From the NCBI GenBank assembly GCA_002898795.1, contig BEIG01000024.1, positions 1 through 37,678 on the forward strand: 37,678 bases of DNA, read 5' to 3'. Under the pieces are notes generated by a model. That model saw only the letters and a program-made list of their open reading frames with translations, had not been told where the DNA came from and searched no databases. A program made the translations under genes and the position numbers. Positions 1 to 9,900 of the stretch are shown here, in pieces (positions within the stretch are counted from its first letter, which is position 1; each line of letters begins with the position of its first letter). Origin of the DNA: a bacterium HR30 (GTDB lineage: Bacteria > Desulfobacterota > Binatia > HRBIN30).

Positions 1-31
1 CATCTTCGAGATGAATCAGCTTGTTCGCTAA
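1..31 (+). CDS. gspF: 3' end of type II secretion inner-membrane protein GspF (partial)
   Basis: The first 31 bases read in one frame as IFEMNQLVR followed by TAA at 29-31. This matches the conserved C-terminal end of GspF (typically PIFEMNQLVR), the polytopic inner-membrane platform protein of the T2SS. Only the last nine codons are in the window; the rest lies upstream. The assignment rests on this short motif plus its position directly before gspG, which is the usual gene order. A 95 bp spacer separates it from gspG. Confidence 0.75.
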   Translation, partial: IFEMNQLVR

Positions 32-126
32 CCGTCCTTTGAGCCTGCATCTGGCAGTGTTACTTTGGCAATGGCTAAGCGGTGGAAGAGCTGGCCTGAG
101 ACTTTGGCGCTACGGAGGTTATCGCA

Positions 127-540
127 ATGCGCTCGGTGAGAAACGCAAGCGGATTTACGTTGATCGAGATCATGGTGGTGGTGTTTATCCTAGGGTTACT
201 TGTGACCCTTGTGGCTCCGAAGATCATTGGGCGAACCGACGAAGCGCGACGCACTAAGGCCGCGGCCGACATCAAGGCAATTGAGCAGGCACTCAATTTG
301 TTCAAGCTGGACAATGGCTTTTACCCCAGCACCCAAGACGGGCTCCAGGCTTTGGTCCAGCGCCCAGCCAACGCCCGCAATTGGAATCCCGACGGCTACC
401 TCTCGCAAATTCCGATAGACCCGTGGGGAAATCCCTATGTGTATTTTTCCGATGGTACCTCGGTGATTATCAAATCGTACGGTGCCGACGGCCAGGAAGG
501 CGGCGAGGGTAAAAACGCCGACATTGACAATCGTGGGTAA
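127..540 (+). CDS. gspG: Type II secretion major pseudopilin GspG
   Basis: This is a 137-residue major pseudopilin that polymerises into the periplasmic pseudopilus of the T2SS. The N-terminus is a short basic leader ending in Gly, followed by FTLIE with the conserved Glu at mature position 5, and then a hydrophobic helix to about residue 31. The C-terminal part has the GspG signature: a YPSTQDGLQALV segment, a DPWGNPY motif, and an acidic Gly-rich end (SYGADGQEGGEGKNADI) that in this family binds calcium. A GGAGG ribosome-binding site lies at 114-118, eight bases before the ATG. The leader should be cleaved and N-methylated by a prepilin peptidase not seen in this window. Length is normal for the family. 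Confidence 0.97.
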   Translation: MRSVRNASGFTLIEIMVVVFILGLLVTLVAPKIIGRTDEARRTKAAADIKAIEQALNLFKLDNGFYPSTQDGLQALVQRPANARNWNPDGYLSQIPIDPWGNPYVYFSDGTSVIIKSYGADGQEGGEGKNADIDNRG

Positions 541-995
541 CCGCCGTGTTGCATGGGAAAGCTCGGCAAGTCAGTTGGTCCGTACCGCACACTCAGTCTC
601 TTCTCTGCGGGCGCCTGGGTGGTCTCTAGGCCGTGAAGTGAGTTTCTCGCGTTTCCGGCCTCACTCCCGGCGGTGCTCTCGATCGAAACTGAGTGTCGGC
701 TTCGTTGGCTGGCAAACTGGCATCAAGACTTTGGGAAGGCCGGGCCACAGCACCGACTGGGCAGTATACCAAGGGGAGCCCGACGGAGTTTCTGGCTCGA
801 TTTGGGATACGCCAGGTGCCGGCGGACCTGCACGGTTTACGGCTGGAGTGGGAACGAGCATTTCGGCCCCGCTCAACGTCTTCCCCGACCGACTCCAAGC
901 AGGGCAGACACAGCCCAACGCCACTTCGTGTTATGTGGCTCCAGTTTGATCTTTCAGCGGCGAGCCTTCCCCAAAGGACCGAGAGCGGCACACCC
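541..995. other. Unassigned 455 bp gap between gspG and gspH
   Basis: No recognisable gene is visible in this interval inside an otherwise tightly packed operon. The gspH frame stays open upstream to an ATG at 693, and another plus-strand frame is open through 482-949. The deduced peptides match nothing I recognise, and a pseudopilin does not tolerate a 100-residue N-terminal extension. It may be an untranslated spacer, an internal promoter region or a decayed gene. Confidence 0.4.
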
Positions 996-1520
996 GTGAC
1001 TTCGCGGTCTGGAGGCTTTACGTTGCTGGAACTCAGCCTCGTGTTGCTTCTGCTCTCGGTAATGCTTGTTGTTGCTTTGCCTCGATTCCGCGATCGTGAC
1101 CGAGCCGAACTCTTGGCTCATGCCCATCGTCTCGAATTGACTTTCCGGTTTCTGCGCAATCAAGCTGTCCTCAGCGGCGTAGCTTACAGGCTGCATTTCG
1201 ACTTGGACCAACAGCGCTACTGGGTTGCCTTGGACGAGGCCGGCACGATGGACCTCGCACAATTTGTGTCAGAGGTTGGTTCACTCGCGCGAGGAGTGAG
1301 GCTGGGTGAAGCGGTCGTCATAACAGATGTCTCTTTACCCTTGGAAGGAATCAAGGTGGCCCAGGGCAGCTTGTATACCGTTTTTTATCCCGATGGATCA
1401 GTGGAACCAACGGTCGTTCACCTCGCGACCGCTCGAGAGGCATACACGATGTGGTTCGATCCTCGGTCCCAACGCCTTCGTGGCAGAAGCGGATACTGGG
1501 AGCCAAACTATGGCACCTAG
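996..1520 (+). CDS. gspH: Type II secretion minor pseudopilin GspH
   Basis: This minor pseudopilin (174 residues from the chosen start) joins the pseudopilus tip. A very short leader, MTSRSGG, precedes FTLLELSLVLLLL, with Glu at mature position 5 and a long hydrophobic helix. The rest is a GspH-like globular domain, including FLRNQAVLSG and the late motif YPDGS. I chose the GTG at 996 because it gives the short basic leader that prepilin peptidase needs; a GAGAG stretch lies about ten bases upstream. An in-frame ATG at 933 would give a 28-residue leader and is the main alternative. The end overlaps gspI by 11 bp, implying translational coupling. Confidence 0.85.
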   Translation: MTSRSGGFTLLELSLVLLLLSVMLVVALPRFRDRDRAELLAHAHRLELTFRFLRNQAVLSGVAYRLHFDLDQQRYWVALDEAGTMDLAQFVSEVGSLARGVRLGEAVVITDVSLPLEGIKVAQGSLYTVFYPDGSVEPTVVHLATAREAYTMWFDPRSQRLRGRSGYWEPNYGT

Positions 1521-1905
1521 GCACACTGACCGAGCCAACCGAAGCGGTTTTACGCTATTGGAAGTCCTCATCGCGTTGGCCATCCTAGCAATTGCGTTTG
1601 TCACCCTACTTGGCTGGCACGCCCGCAACGTTGCCACCATCATTTATGACCAGAATTTAGCGCGGGCCGTTCTGTTGGCGCGCGAGCGGGCTAGCTTGGT
1701 ACACTTCCAGGCGTTGCAACAGGGCATCGATAGCGTCCGGAGCGAGGCTGGTCCGATCGATGGCTATCCCGGCTTTTTTTACGACCAGGAGGTGTTTCCC
1801 ACAGGACTGGACGGTATGCGCCAAGTGATACTTCGGGTGTTCTGGGATCAGCGAAACGTGAATGCCTGCGAAGTGACGTTCTTTGTTCGCGATGCCGCAC
1901 AGTAA
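1510..1905 (+). CDS. gspI: Type II secretion minor pseudopilin GspI
   Basis: This 131-residue minor pseudopilin forms the tip complex with GspJ and GspK. A 12-residue leader with basic residues (MAPRHTDRANRSG) is followed by FTLLEVLIALAILAIAF, with Glu at mature position 5. The body has GspI features such as a conserved N-terminal stretch running into NLARAVLLARERA and a C-terminal strand ending in VTFFV. The ATG at 1510 lies inside the last codons of gspH. The frame is open further upstream, but only this start gives a processable leader. It overlaps gspJ by 14 bp. Confidence 0.93.
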   Translation: MAPRHTDRANRSGFTLLEVLIALAILAIAFVTLLGWHARNVATIIYDQNLARAVLLARERASLVHFQALQQGIDSVRSEAGPIDGYPGFFYDQEVFPTGLDGMRQVILRVFWDQRNVNACEVTFFVRDAAQ

Positions 1906-2641
1906 GTCCACCAGCGCTGGCTTTACGCTGCTCGAGTTGCTCGTTGCGATCGCAATCTTTGCGATCATGGCTACGACTGTTTATGGAGTCCTATGGCGTA
2001 CGTTAGACGGGAAAAACCGTGCTGAAGAACGGGCGGAGTTGTTCGCTGCCGGTCGCGATGCCGTCATGCGCATGGCCGATGATCTCGAACGGGCTTTGGC
2101 CCCAGGAACTTCCAGTCGCGGAGCAGTTTGGTTCATCGGCGTGCCCGGAAATGAGGCCGTACCGACTGATCAAGTCGGCTTTGTCATCGACACTCGGCGC
2201 GAGCGAAGTGCAGCTGGGCGCCGCGGAGGCAGAGTTTTTGTGTCGTACCTTTTAGAGCCCATGCCCGACGTACCCCGTGCATACGCGTTGCTGCGCCACG
2301 AGGAAGTTCTGCTGGATCCGTTGAGCCAAGCCACCACGGACTCCTTATCGAACGAGCAAGCGACCTCTAACCCGTTAACCAGCGACGTGTACTTAGTTGA
2401 CCGCGTTGCGGGCCTTCGTTTGCGGTATCTAGACCCTGCAACGGGTTCGTGGACCAACTCCTGGGACACCACCACTCCCGTGCAGCCTGGGCAGTTACCA
2501 CCGGGACTGCCCCCAGTCGTCGAAATTCAATTATTCTTGTTCGACAATAGCGGCGGGTACGTGGATTTCAGCACGCGTGTCGATCTCCTGCTCTATGTTC
2601 CTCCGCCAACGCCTGGTCCGGGAGGTTTGCCTCTTGGCTAA
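1892..2641 (+). CDS. gspJ: Type II secretion minor pseudopilin GspJ
   Basis: This 249-residue minor pseudopilin of the tip complex starts with leader MPHSKSTSAG, then FTLLELLVAIAIFAIMA with Glu at mature position 5. Family landmarks include RDAVMRMADDLERALAP, the N-terminal helix extension typical of GspJ, and VAGLRLRYLDPATGSWTNSWD, the GspJ strand seen before the VEI motif near the C-terminus. The start is the ATG at 1892 inside the end of gspI; a TTG nine bases upstream is less likely. The C-terminus is Pro-rich (PPPTPGPGG) and its codons also carry the gspK ribosome-binding site. Confidence 0.94.
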   Translation: MPHSKSTSAGFTLLELLVAIAIFAIMATTVYGVLWRTLDGKNRAEERAELFAAGRDAVMRMADDLERALAPGTSSRGAVWFIGVPGNEAVPTDQVGFVIDTRRERSAAGRRGGRVFVSYLLEPMPDVPRAYALLRHEEVLLDPLSQATTDSLSNEQATSNPLTSDVYLVDRVAGLRLRYLDPATGSWTNSWDTTTPVQPGQLPPGLPPVVEIQLFLFDNSGGYVDFSTRVDLLLYVPPPTPGPGGLPLG

Positions 2642-3818
2642 CAAGAGGGGCAACGAACGCGGGGTGGCCTTGATCATGGCTCTGCTGGTGGTGGCGCTGC
2701 TCACCATCACGGTCACGGAGTTCTTTTTCTCTGTAGAAATCGATGCTCGAATGGCCCGCAACTCCGTGCACAGCTTGCAGGCCGCATTGCTGGCTCGGTC
2801 AGGCATTAGTCTAGGCGAGGCGCTGCTGATGCAGGACCAAGATCCACTGACCGATTCGTTCCTGGAAGAGTGGTGCCCCCTGCAAGCCCGTGAAGGCCGC
2901 GCGTGCCAAATTGACGACGGCGGAGGGTTCATCGCTCTGCCCCCGAACTCTCGACTTCGAGTGGAAATCTGGGACGAAAGTGGCAAAATCAACGTTAACC
3001 TCACACGACCTCAAACCCAGGCGGAGTGGCGCGCTGGCCGCCTCAACCCTAATCCGGAACAAGCACCACAGCGTTATCAATCTTGGCTGTTCGCTCTCGG
3101 ACGGGTGATGGACTCTCGCACTGACGCGATAACCGCGCTCGACGACTATTGGAATCAACTCTTCGAGTTTTACTTTGGCCCGCTGACGAACCCTGCCGGA
3201 GGCGGTGCAACGCCGACGGCCGGAACCTCCGCCGCACAAACTCCAGGACTTATGGCGACTCCTCCGCCATTGACCACCTTATACTTTGGCTCGCTTGACG
3301 AAGTTACCGCGGTCCCAGGATTCCTGACCGCAGGCGAACTCCGTCGCTATCGAGCTTTTCTCACAGCATTTGCCTGGCCGTTTCCGAGCCAGGTTAACGC
3401 CAACACCGCACCTCGAGAAGTGCTGACAGCAATTATTGGTGACGCGCAGGTGGTGGAAGAAATCGTCCAGCAGCGGCAAACCCAAGTTTTGCAAGCGAGC
3501 AACGTGCTTGCGTTGATAACCACGGCTTCCACGAACCAGGACCCTTTGTACCGTAACGCACGCATGATGCTCGGTGCCAGAAGTAACGTTTACTCCATTC
3601 GCGCTACGGCCATCGTCAACATGAATCCCATGACCGGAACGGGAGGCATCAGTCGTTCCGCCGAAATGCTTGTTCGACGTGATCCCAAGCAGGTGCAGCC
3701 AGGAACGGCGGGTGGTACAGTAACGCGCTGGAAGCTTACACGGCTGTACTGGCAGAAAGATGCTGGGGCCGTTTTGTTTCGGCCAGAGTTTGGAAGTAGC
3801 GATTCAAATGAACTGTAA
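2634..3818 (+). CDS. gspK: Type II secretion minor pseudopilin GspK
   Basis: This is the large minor pseudopilin that caps the pseudopilus (394 residues). After a ten-residue basic leader comes VALIMALLVVALLTITVTEFFF. As usual for GspK, the Glu at mature position 5 is absent. Family motifs include SLQAALLARSGISLGEALL, DESGKINVN and QVNANTAPREVLTA. I chose the TTG at 2634 because a strong GGGAGG at 2620-2625 sits eight bases before it and the leader is then short. An in-frame ATG at 2595 would give a 23-residue leader and is the alternative. A Pro/Thr-rich loop occurs around residues 200-230. The start overlaps gspJ by 8 bp. Confidence 0.92.
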   Translation: MANKRGNERGVALIMALLVVALLTITVTEFFFSVEIDARMARNSVHSLQAALLARSGISLGEALLMQDQDPLTDSFLEEWCPLQAREGRACQIDDGGGFIALPPNSRLRVEIWDESGKINVNLTRPQTQAEWRAGRLNPNPEQAPQRYQSWLFALGRVMDSRTDAITALDDYWNQLFEFYFGPLTNPAGGGATPTAGTSAAQTPGLMATPPPLTTLYFGSLDEVTAVPGFLTAGELRRYRAFLTAFAWPFPSQVNANTAPREVLTAIIGDAQVVEEIVQQRQTQVLQASNVLALITTASTNQDPLYRNARMMLGARSNVYSIRATAIVNMNPMTGTGGISRSAEMLVRRDPKQVQPGTAGGTVTRWKLTRLYWQKDAGAVLFRPEFGSSDSNEL

Positions 3819-3842
3819 ATCGGTAAAGGCATAACGGAGTCC

Positions 3843-5360
3843 ATGCCCCAACGCGTCCTTGCCTTAGAGGTACGAACCGACCAAATCCGCGCCGCGCTAG
3901 TGGAGGCGTCCTTCCGCGACTACAAGGTCATCGGTCTTCACAAATTGTCACTGCGATCGGGGGAGGACTTGGAGGAAACCCTGCGCGATTTTGTGCAGCA
4001 GATCAATTTTCAGCCGCACACCATTGTTTCGTCGTTGCCAGGAGAACTGGTGACCTTACGAACGTTTTTCCTTCCCTTCAAAGACCGCAAGCGTTTGGAT
4101 CAAACCGTTCCCTACGAGCTGGAAACTCAGGTTCCGTTTGACCTCGAGGAAGTCGTCATTTCCTACCAGGTACTACAGCGGGAGAAGACGGGCAGCCAGG
4201 TTCTGGCAGCTTTGGTTCCCCGCACGGACTTGGAGCGGCACTTAAACGCCTTGCAAGGAGCCGGCTTGGACCCAAAGGTCGTGGATTTCGCACCTCTGGC
4301 CAGTCTCAACGTACTGCAGCTCCTAGATCTCCCGGTCGCTGAACGAACCGTTTTCATCGGCGGCGAAATCGATCGCCTGACCGTGGCCCTTTACCGGGGC
4401 GGAGCACTTGTTGGTATTCGCACCATCACCCCCGCGAGTGCCTGGTCCCTTCCGGACTCGGGCGAGGGGAACGGTCGGCCGGAAGTCCTGGAAAACGTGG
4501 TGAGCGACTTGATGGCTGAACTGCGTTGGACCCTTTTGGCGCTCAACGGAGACTCGGTGGAACAGGGCACGCGCTGTGTGCTTGTGGGCGAGGGTATTTA
4601 CTTCGATCAGCTAGCGGGTGGCCTACGGACCGAGCTTGGGATGAACGTTCTGCGCCTCCAGGAGTCGCCTCTCAAGGGATTGCCGTCAGCGTTACGAGAA
4701 CAGTTACCACCTTTCACCGCTCCCATTGGGTTGGCGCTCCGTGAGATCCAGCCAGACCGCTGTTATGGCCTCAACTTCCGCCTCGGCGAGTTCGCATACC
4801 ATCGGGGCCAACAAGAACTGCGGCGTGCGTTGTTCGGGAGCGCCACGCTAGCGGTGATTGCCTTGGGCCTGTTTGTTTTGCAGACGTACCTGAACTACCG
4901 CTACCTGGAAGCTCAGCTTGCAGCGGTCAACAACCAAATCCGATATATCTTCCGGCAGACCCTCCCTGACGTGCAGCGAATCATCGACGAGGGCCGGCAG
5001 ATTCGGGAGGAAATCGTTGCCGCGGAAAAGAGGCTGAAGCTTCTCGGAAGTGTTGCCCCGCCGAGTGGCGCCACAGCCATCGATGCCCTGAACGCGATTA
5101 GCACTGCGGTTCCAGAGTCGCTCAAGCTCGAAGTCGACGAGTACGTCATGGACACGGAGGAAATTAAAATTCGTGCCCACACGGACTCCCTGGACACGCC
5201 GAACGCCATTCGCGAAGCGATTGCGAACGGAAAATATTTTGCCGACGTTCAGGTAAAAGACATTAAGACCGCACCGGACGGCCGTGTGGACTTTCGGATC
5301 ATTCTCACCCTGAACAAGGGTGGCCTGCCCGCGGCCGGCCGTTCCAGCGGGAGAAGCTAA
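3843..5360 (+). CDS. gspL: Type II secretion assembly platform protein GspL
   Basis: This 505-residue GspL joins the cytoplasmic ATPase GspE to the periplasmic GspM. Residues 1 to about 310 form an actin/PilM-like cytoplasmic domain, beginning RVLALEVRTDQIRAALVE and containing SLPGELVTLRTFFLPFKDRKRLDQTVPYELE, which is the PilM/GspL signature. A single membrane helix lies near residues 330-350. A coiled segment follows (YLEAQLAAVNNQIR to EIVAAEKRLKLL), then a ferredoxin-like periplasmic domain. ACGGAG lies a few bases before the ATG. It shares one base with gspM through a TAATG junction. Confidence 0.95.
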   Translation: MPQRVLALEVRTDQIRAALVEASFRDYKVIGLHKLSLRSGEDLEETLRDFVQQINFQPHTIVSSLPGELVTLRTFFLPFKDRKRLDQTVPYELETQVPFDLEEVVISYQVLQREKTGSQVLAALVPRTDLERHLNALQGAGLDPKVVDFAPLASLNVLQLLDLPVAERTVFIGGEIDRLTVALYRGGALVGIRTITPASAWSLPDSGEGNGRPEVLENVVSDLMAELRWTLLALNGDSVEQGTRCVLVGEGIYFDQLAGGLRTELGMNVLRLQESPLKGLPSALREQLPPFTAPIGLALREIQPDRCYGLNFRLGEFAYHRGQQELRRALFGSATLAVIALGLFVLQTYLNYRYLEAQLAAVNNQIRYIFRQTLPDVQRIIDEGRQIREEIVAAEKRLKLLGSVAPPSGATAIDALNAISTAVPESLKLEVDEYVMDTEEIKIRAHTDSLDTPNAIREAIANGKYFADVQVKDIKTAPDGRVDFRIILTLNKGGLPAAGRSSGRS

Positions 5361-5962
5361 TGTTCGATTTTGCACCTCTCTTAAGGTACTTCGATCGCCT
5401 AGCACCACGGGAAAGGCTACTGCTTGTCGTAGCCGCAGTTTCTACGGTGTTGATTTTGGGGTACGCCTTCGTGTGGGACCCTCTTCAGGTAAACATGGAG
5501 CAGCTCTCGCGGAGAATTGCCATCAAAGAAAAGGAGCTGGTCGAACTCCAACGGCAGCGAGAGTACTACCTCGAACTGCTTCGGCAACTTGAAGCCTACG
5601 GCGACATTTCCGAGGTGGATCCAAACTTCAACCTGCTGGGTTATCTCCAAGGAGTTGTGACGGCAGCTGTGAGCCGAGAGAAAATCGTTTCCTTGAATCC
5701 CACCACGAGGCCGAAACCCGAGGCTCCAGAATTTTTGGAGGAAATGGTGGAAATCAAACTCACCCAGGTGGCCCTTCCGCAGATCGTGGAATTGTTGCAT
5801 CGCGTGGAAAAAGGAGATCACCCCCTACACTTTTCCCGCGTATCCATAAAGAAACGCGTGAACGACCCATATAGTTTCGACGTGCAGGCCATTGTGGCGG
5901 TACTCAAGCCAGCCGAGAAACCCCCGGAGAAGGCGAGTGACCGCCCTGCAGCGGCGAGTTAG
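5360..5962 (+). CDS. gspM: Type II secretion protein GspM
   Basis: This 200-residue bitopic inner-membrane protein pairs with GspL in the assembly platform. A short cytoplasmic N-terminus containing the typical LAPRERLLL motif leads into a membrane helix at about residues 19-38. A coiled coil then runs through MEQLSRRIAIKEKELVELQRQREYYLELLRQ, and a small ferredoxin-like periplasmic domain follows (LTQVALPQIVELLHRVE). The C-terminus is Pro/Glu-rich and probably disordered. The start ATG overlaps the gspL stop (TAATG). Confidence 0.93.
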   Translation: MFDFAPLLRYFDRLAPRERLLLVVAAVSTVLILGYAFVWDPLQVNMEQLSRRIAIKEKELVELQRQREYYLELLRQLEAYGDISEVDPNFNLLGYLQGVVTAAVSREKIVSLNPTTRPKPEAPEFLEEMVEIKLTQVALPQIVELLHRVEKGDHPLHFSRVSIKKRVNDPYSFDVQAIVAVLKPAEKPPEKASDRPAAAS

Positions 5963-5974
5963 TGGGAAACGACG

Positions 5975-6895
5975 ATGCGAGCGCTGCAAAACGGGTTTCG
6001 TGGGCTGCCCCTTCCCCCGTTGACTCTGCCAGAGTTTCTCACCCGTCGATTGTTCTGGCTGTACACCGCGTACACATTGGTGGTTTTCCTCGTCGCGCTG
6101 CTTTTCACATTTCCACATGACTTACTCATTAAAAGAGCACTCCAGAATCTCGACCGGGGGCCCCTGCCCCTCAGGGTTCAGAGCGCAGGCCTTTCGCCAC
6201 TGAAGGGTTACCAACTGGTAGGACTACGAATTGGCGGGTTAGACGAGGGGCAACCTCCACTTCTTGAGTTTTCTAGCGTATGGGCGCGGCCGCTGTGGAC
6301 GGAGTGGATCAAGGGGAATTTTTACGCCGCAAGCCTCGGTGCCGAACTGTACGGAGGCCAAATGCGAGGGCATCTTGCTTACCGCGACACAGGTCTGGTG
6401 GGAGTTGTCGCGTGGCAAAACCTGCAGTTATTGCGGTACCGCACGCTCCAAATCCAGTTGGAGGAGGGGCAAGTTGGAGGGCAGGTTGGGGGAAGTTTGT
6501 CATTCGAGTTGAGGGGCACAGCCTTCCAACAAGGACAAGCCAATGGCGAGATTGTGGTGGACGACCTCCGGCTCGAACGGGCGAAAATCAATGGATGGCC
6601 CGTGCCCGATGTGCGCTTCAAGCAGGTCAAATCGAAATTTCGTGTCACACCAGGGAAAGTGGATCTGACAGAGCTTGCGGCCAACGGCGACCTTGTCATC
6701 CAAGGTTCCGGCTCGATCACCTTGCGCGAACCCTACGGGGAAAGTCTTCTGAACCTGCGCTTGACCGTCGCCCCTGGACCGCAAACATCGGATACGATTA
6801 AGGCCGTTTTGGCCTTGTTGCCAAAACCGAGTGGCGGAAAACCTGACGCGCCGGTAACCGTAACCGGAACACTGGCACATCCAAAAATCCGCTAA
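5975..6895 (+). CDS. gspN: Type II secretion protein GspN (AsmA-like)
   Basis: This 306-residue protein has one N-terminal membrane helix at about residues 28-50. A long beta-rich periplasmic region follows, with repeating hydrophobic/Gly strands such as LPLRVQSAGLSPLKGYQLVGLRIGG and VNLTELAANG-like turns. This fits the GspN family found as the last gene of many deltaproteobacterial and Leptospira-type T2SS operons, whose fold resembles AsmA/TamB-type lipid-transfer proteins. A GGGAAA stretch precedes the ATG, 12 bp after gspM. The gene ends 16 bp before the 3' end of the convergent repeat-protein gene. Its role in secretion is poorly defined in the family. Confidence 0.85.
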   Translation: MRALQNGFRGLPLPPLTLPEFLTRRLFWLYTAYTLVVFLVALLFTFPHDLLIKRALQNLDRGPLPLRVQSAGLSPLKGYQLVGLRIGGLDEGQPPLLEFSSVWARPLWTEWIKGNFYAASLGAELYGGQMRGHLAYRDTGLVGVVAWQNLQLLRYRTLQIQLEEGQVGGQVGGSLSFELRGTAFQQGQANGEIVVDDLRLERAKINGWPVPDVRFKQVKSKFRVTPGKVDLTELAANGDLVIQGSGSITLREPYGESLLNLRLTVAPGPQTSDTIKAVLALLPKPSGGKPDAPVTVTGTLAHPKIR

Positions 6896-6911
6896 CCAAA
6901 CTCCTTTACCC

Positions 6912-9900
6912 TCAGCCCAGTCCGTCTCTCCCACTTCGCATTCGACCCGCAGTAAGCCCAATGAACCCTGCAAATATTGCCCAAGCCCATCCCCCAGTTG
7001 CTCTCTCTTGAACCTGACAACCGTCTCCTTCGGCCTCCCGAACATCGGTTCCCGGTGCTGCAGATTGCGTGGGCGACGGGTTGGATCCTGCAGGGGTAGA
7101 AGTTGGTGTCGAACGGGTGGAATGGGTTGGTGTGCCTGTACCCTCCAGAACCTGCGTCAAGGTCGGCGTGAACGTGGGGGTTTGCGCAGGAGTGAACGAC
7201 GTGGTTGGAGTAGGGGAGGGTGTTGGCTCCGCTCTGGGCAACTCCAGTGTGCCGAATTGCACAATTGCGGAGCGATTACCTGCCTCGTCCTCCGCTCGCG
7301 CGGCAATGTATACGCGGCCGTTCAGGGAATCAGGCAGGGTGGCCGAGATCGTTAGCGGTCGGCCCCGACCAGGCGCTGCATCTCCGAGCTTCACGACTAG
7401 GGAACTGGCTCGCTCAAACATCGTCGCGTCCAAGATAGGAGAGGAGGAAACTCGGAGGTCGATTCGTGCGAGCGTGCCGCAAAACTGATCGTCCCCAGGC
7501 GTGTCCCCTAGGACAATTCGCAGTTCTCGGGCAGCGACCAGATCCAGTCGTCCAACCGGCGGTGCGGGCGGCCAGGCATCAGTTTCGTAGTTCCCCGTGC
7601 TCCATGGATCGTGGTGGTACTGCCGCCAGGGCAGGTAACCGCAACTCGAGCCACTCGTTGAATAAACAAACAGGTATCCCTCGCGAGTCACCGCAGCAAT
7701 TTCTAAGGTGCCGTCCCCGTCAATGTCTCCTGCCGCTGGCGACCCGATCGACCAACCACCGGTGAACTTCGGCCACTCCGGTGGCACCGCCCCGAACGGA
7801 TCTACTGCCCGCAGGTCGTACACGCCGCTACCCCAGATGGCTTCCGCGACACCATCTCCCGTGATGTCGACAGCAATGGGTGCAACGAAAAATTGCAAAT
7901 CATTGACCAGCTGCGGAAAGGCAGGCCGAAATCCGCCTGAGGCCGGTGAACCATCGCTCTGTGCAATCTCCCAAAGGTTCAGATGATTTTCGGCAGGAAA
8001 CTGGCGCGCGGGAAGATTCGCGTCGAGGAACTTCCCTAAGCCAGCCGCGGGCGCGAGCAAGTGGTACCCACGACCAACGCCAAGCATCTCTGCGATGACA
8101 GGAGCACCCAAAGCCGGGTAACTCGGGCTGTCGACTGCGGGGCTTTCAGGGCCGAGGCGATCCGCCTGAAGCGTGCGAGGTATGCTGCCACGCTCGTTTT
8201 CTAGAAAGGACTCGCCGTTTCCCCGGAACACATAAGCCGGCCCCAACATCGAAAATGCCGCCACCTCCGAACGCCCGTCACGATCCAGGTCTGCCAACGC
8301 CGGCGGACCATTAGAACCGGTCCCCACCACCGGCAGCAATTCTGTCGTCAGCATGGCCAAACGCACCGGCCAACCGGTCAAAAAGGCGTCTGGGTTCCAC
8401 CCAAATAGCAATGGGTTAGAGCCTCGGTTGACCCCAGAAGAGTGGATCGCATACAGGCGCGTGTTGCCGCTTTCCAAAACCCCGCCCACTTGCAGAAAGT
8501 TCAATACCACGTTGGTGATCACGGCATTGGGCCGCTCTCTGTAAGCCTCGTTGACAACGGCGACCACATCCAGGAGGCCATCACCATCGACGTCCCCTAG
8601 AGAAGGGGGCACGATGATCTTGGTACCCATTCTCTGGCCAGCACTCGCAGTTAACCGAACGCGATTCGTGACGGGATCTACCGCAGCAACTTTCGCCGGA
8701 TCCTTCAGTAACACCGGCCACCCAGGAACCGGCCGGCCATCGAAGAACCAGGCGTAGATGTGCCGGTCCATCGCGCCGGCAATGATTTCCAGCGAGCCGT
8801 CCGCCGAACCGTCGAGGTTACCCAGAACCGGACCACTGATAAAGCCACGCGCCAAACGATTGTCCGGATCGAGGCGGTGCACACGATCCGGCACGAGCCG
8901 CATTTCCGGGATTTCCTCGCGTTCCGATCGGAGCGGAAAGGAAAACTCTAACCGGGTGCGGACAGGAAAACCGGGGCGCCTACGCCCGTTGCGGTCCCAC
9001 ACATACACCTTGCCATAGAGATCAGCGGCAACCACTTCAGGCGAGCCGTCTCGGTCCAGGTCACCCACGGCGGGCATCCCAAGGATCGGCGTATAAGGAT
9101 GCGGTACCTCGCCACTTCGGAATGCAGGGGAGTCAGTGTGCACCTCCATGAGATCCGTGTGCACCGGCCAACCGGGCGCTTCGTCGAGACTTGGCCCCGT
9201 GAACACGTGGACGGAGCCGTCGGAAGTCGCCATCAGCAAGTCGTCCTTGCCGTCTCCGGTGAGATCCACAAAGAGGGGACCAGCGCCGCCATCGCTGTTG
9301 AGCATGCGGGGAGTCCCTGGCCATGCCTTCGGGTCGCGGTGCAGAAACCACGCCCGCCGGTCTTCCCCGACGTTGCCCTCGTCATCGATCACTCGTAATC
9401 GCACCGTAGCCGTGAACCGGTCTGGATCGGGACTTCCGTCCTCCGTAGCCGGCGCCCCGGAAACACCATACGGCATGCGCGAAGCCAGCGCATGAAGATC
9501 GATCTGACCAAGAAGCCCGGAACGGGCTCGCACTTCGCTTCCCGTAGCCACCACAGAAAATTCTTCTTCGCGCGGCTGCACACCAGGGGCCACGGCAAGC
9601 TGCCACTGAAACGACCGCGCTCTGTTGGCGGCAACGCGTCCGGTAACACTCAAGGTGCCCGCGTCTGGCGACACGAGCGTAAACCATTGCGGGCTTTCGA
9701 TCTCGGCCTCGGGCGGAATTCTCCCTTGTTGGATCATCTCGACGGCGCGTCGGGCGTTGATCCGCCCGTAGCCAAAATATTGATCGAACCCTGCAATGGA
9801 TGGGAAACGTTGCGACTGCACGCCTTGGGGCAGGTCGAAGCCAACTCGATAATTCTGGGGCAACCCCATTTCGGGACGCGCATCGAAATTCACGTCATCG

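Noticed and set aside
693-995. A 100-residue N-terminal extension of GspH from the ATG at 693
   Set aside because: Prepilin-type leaders must be short and basic before the Gly-Phe cleavage site; the extension would prevent processing and matches nothing known.
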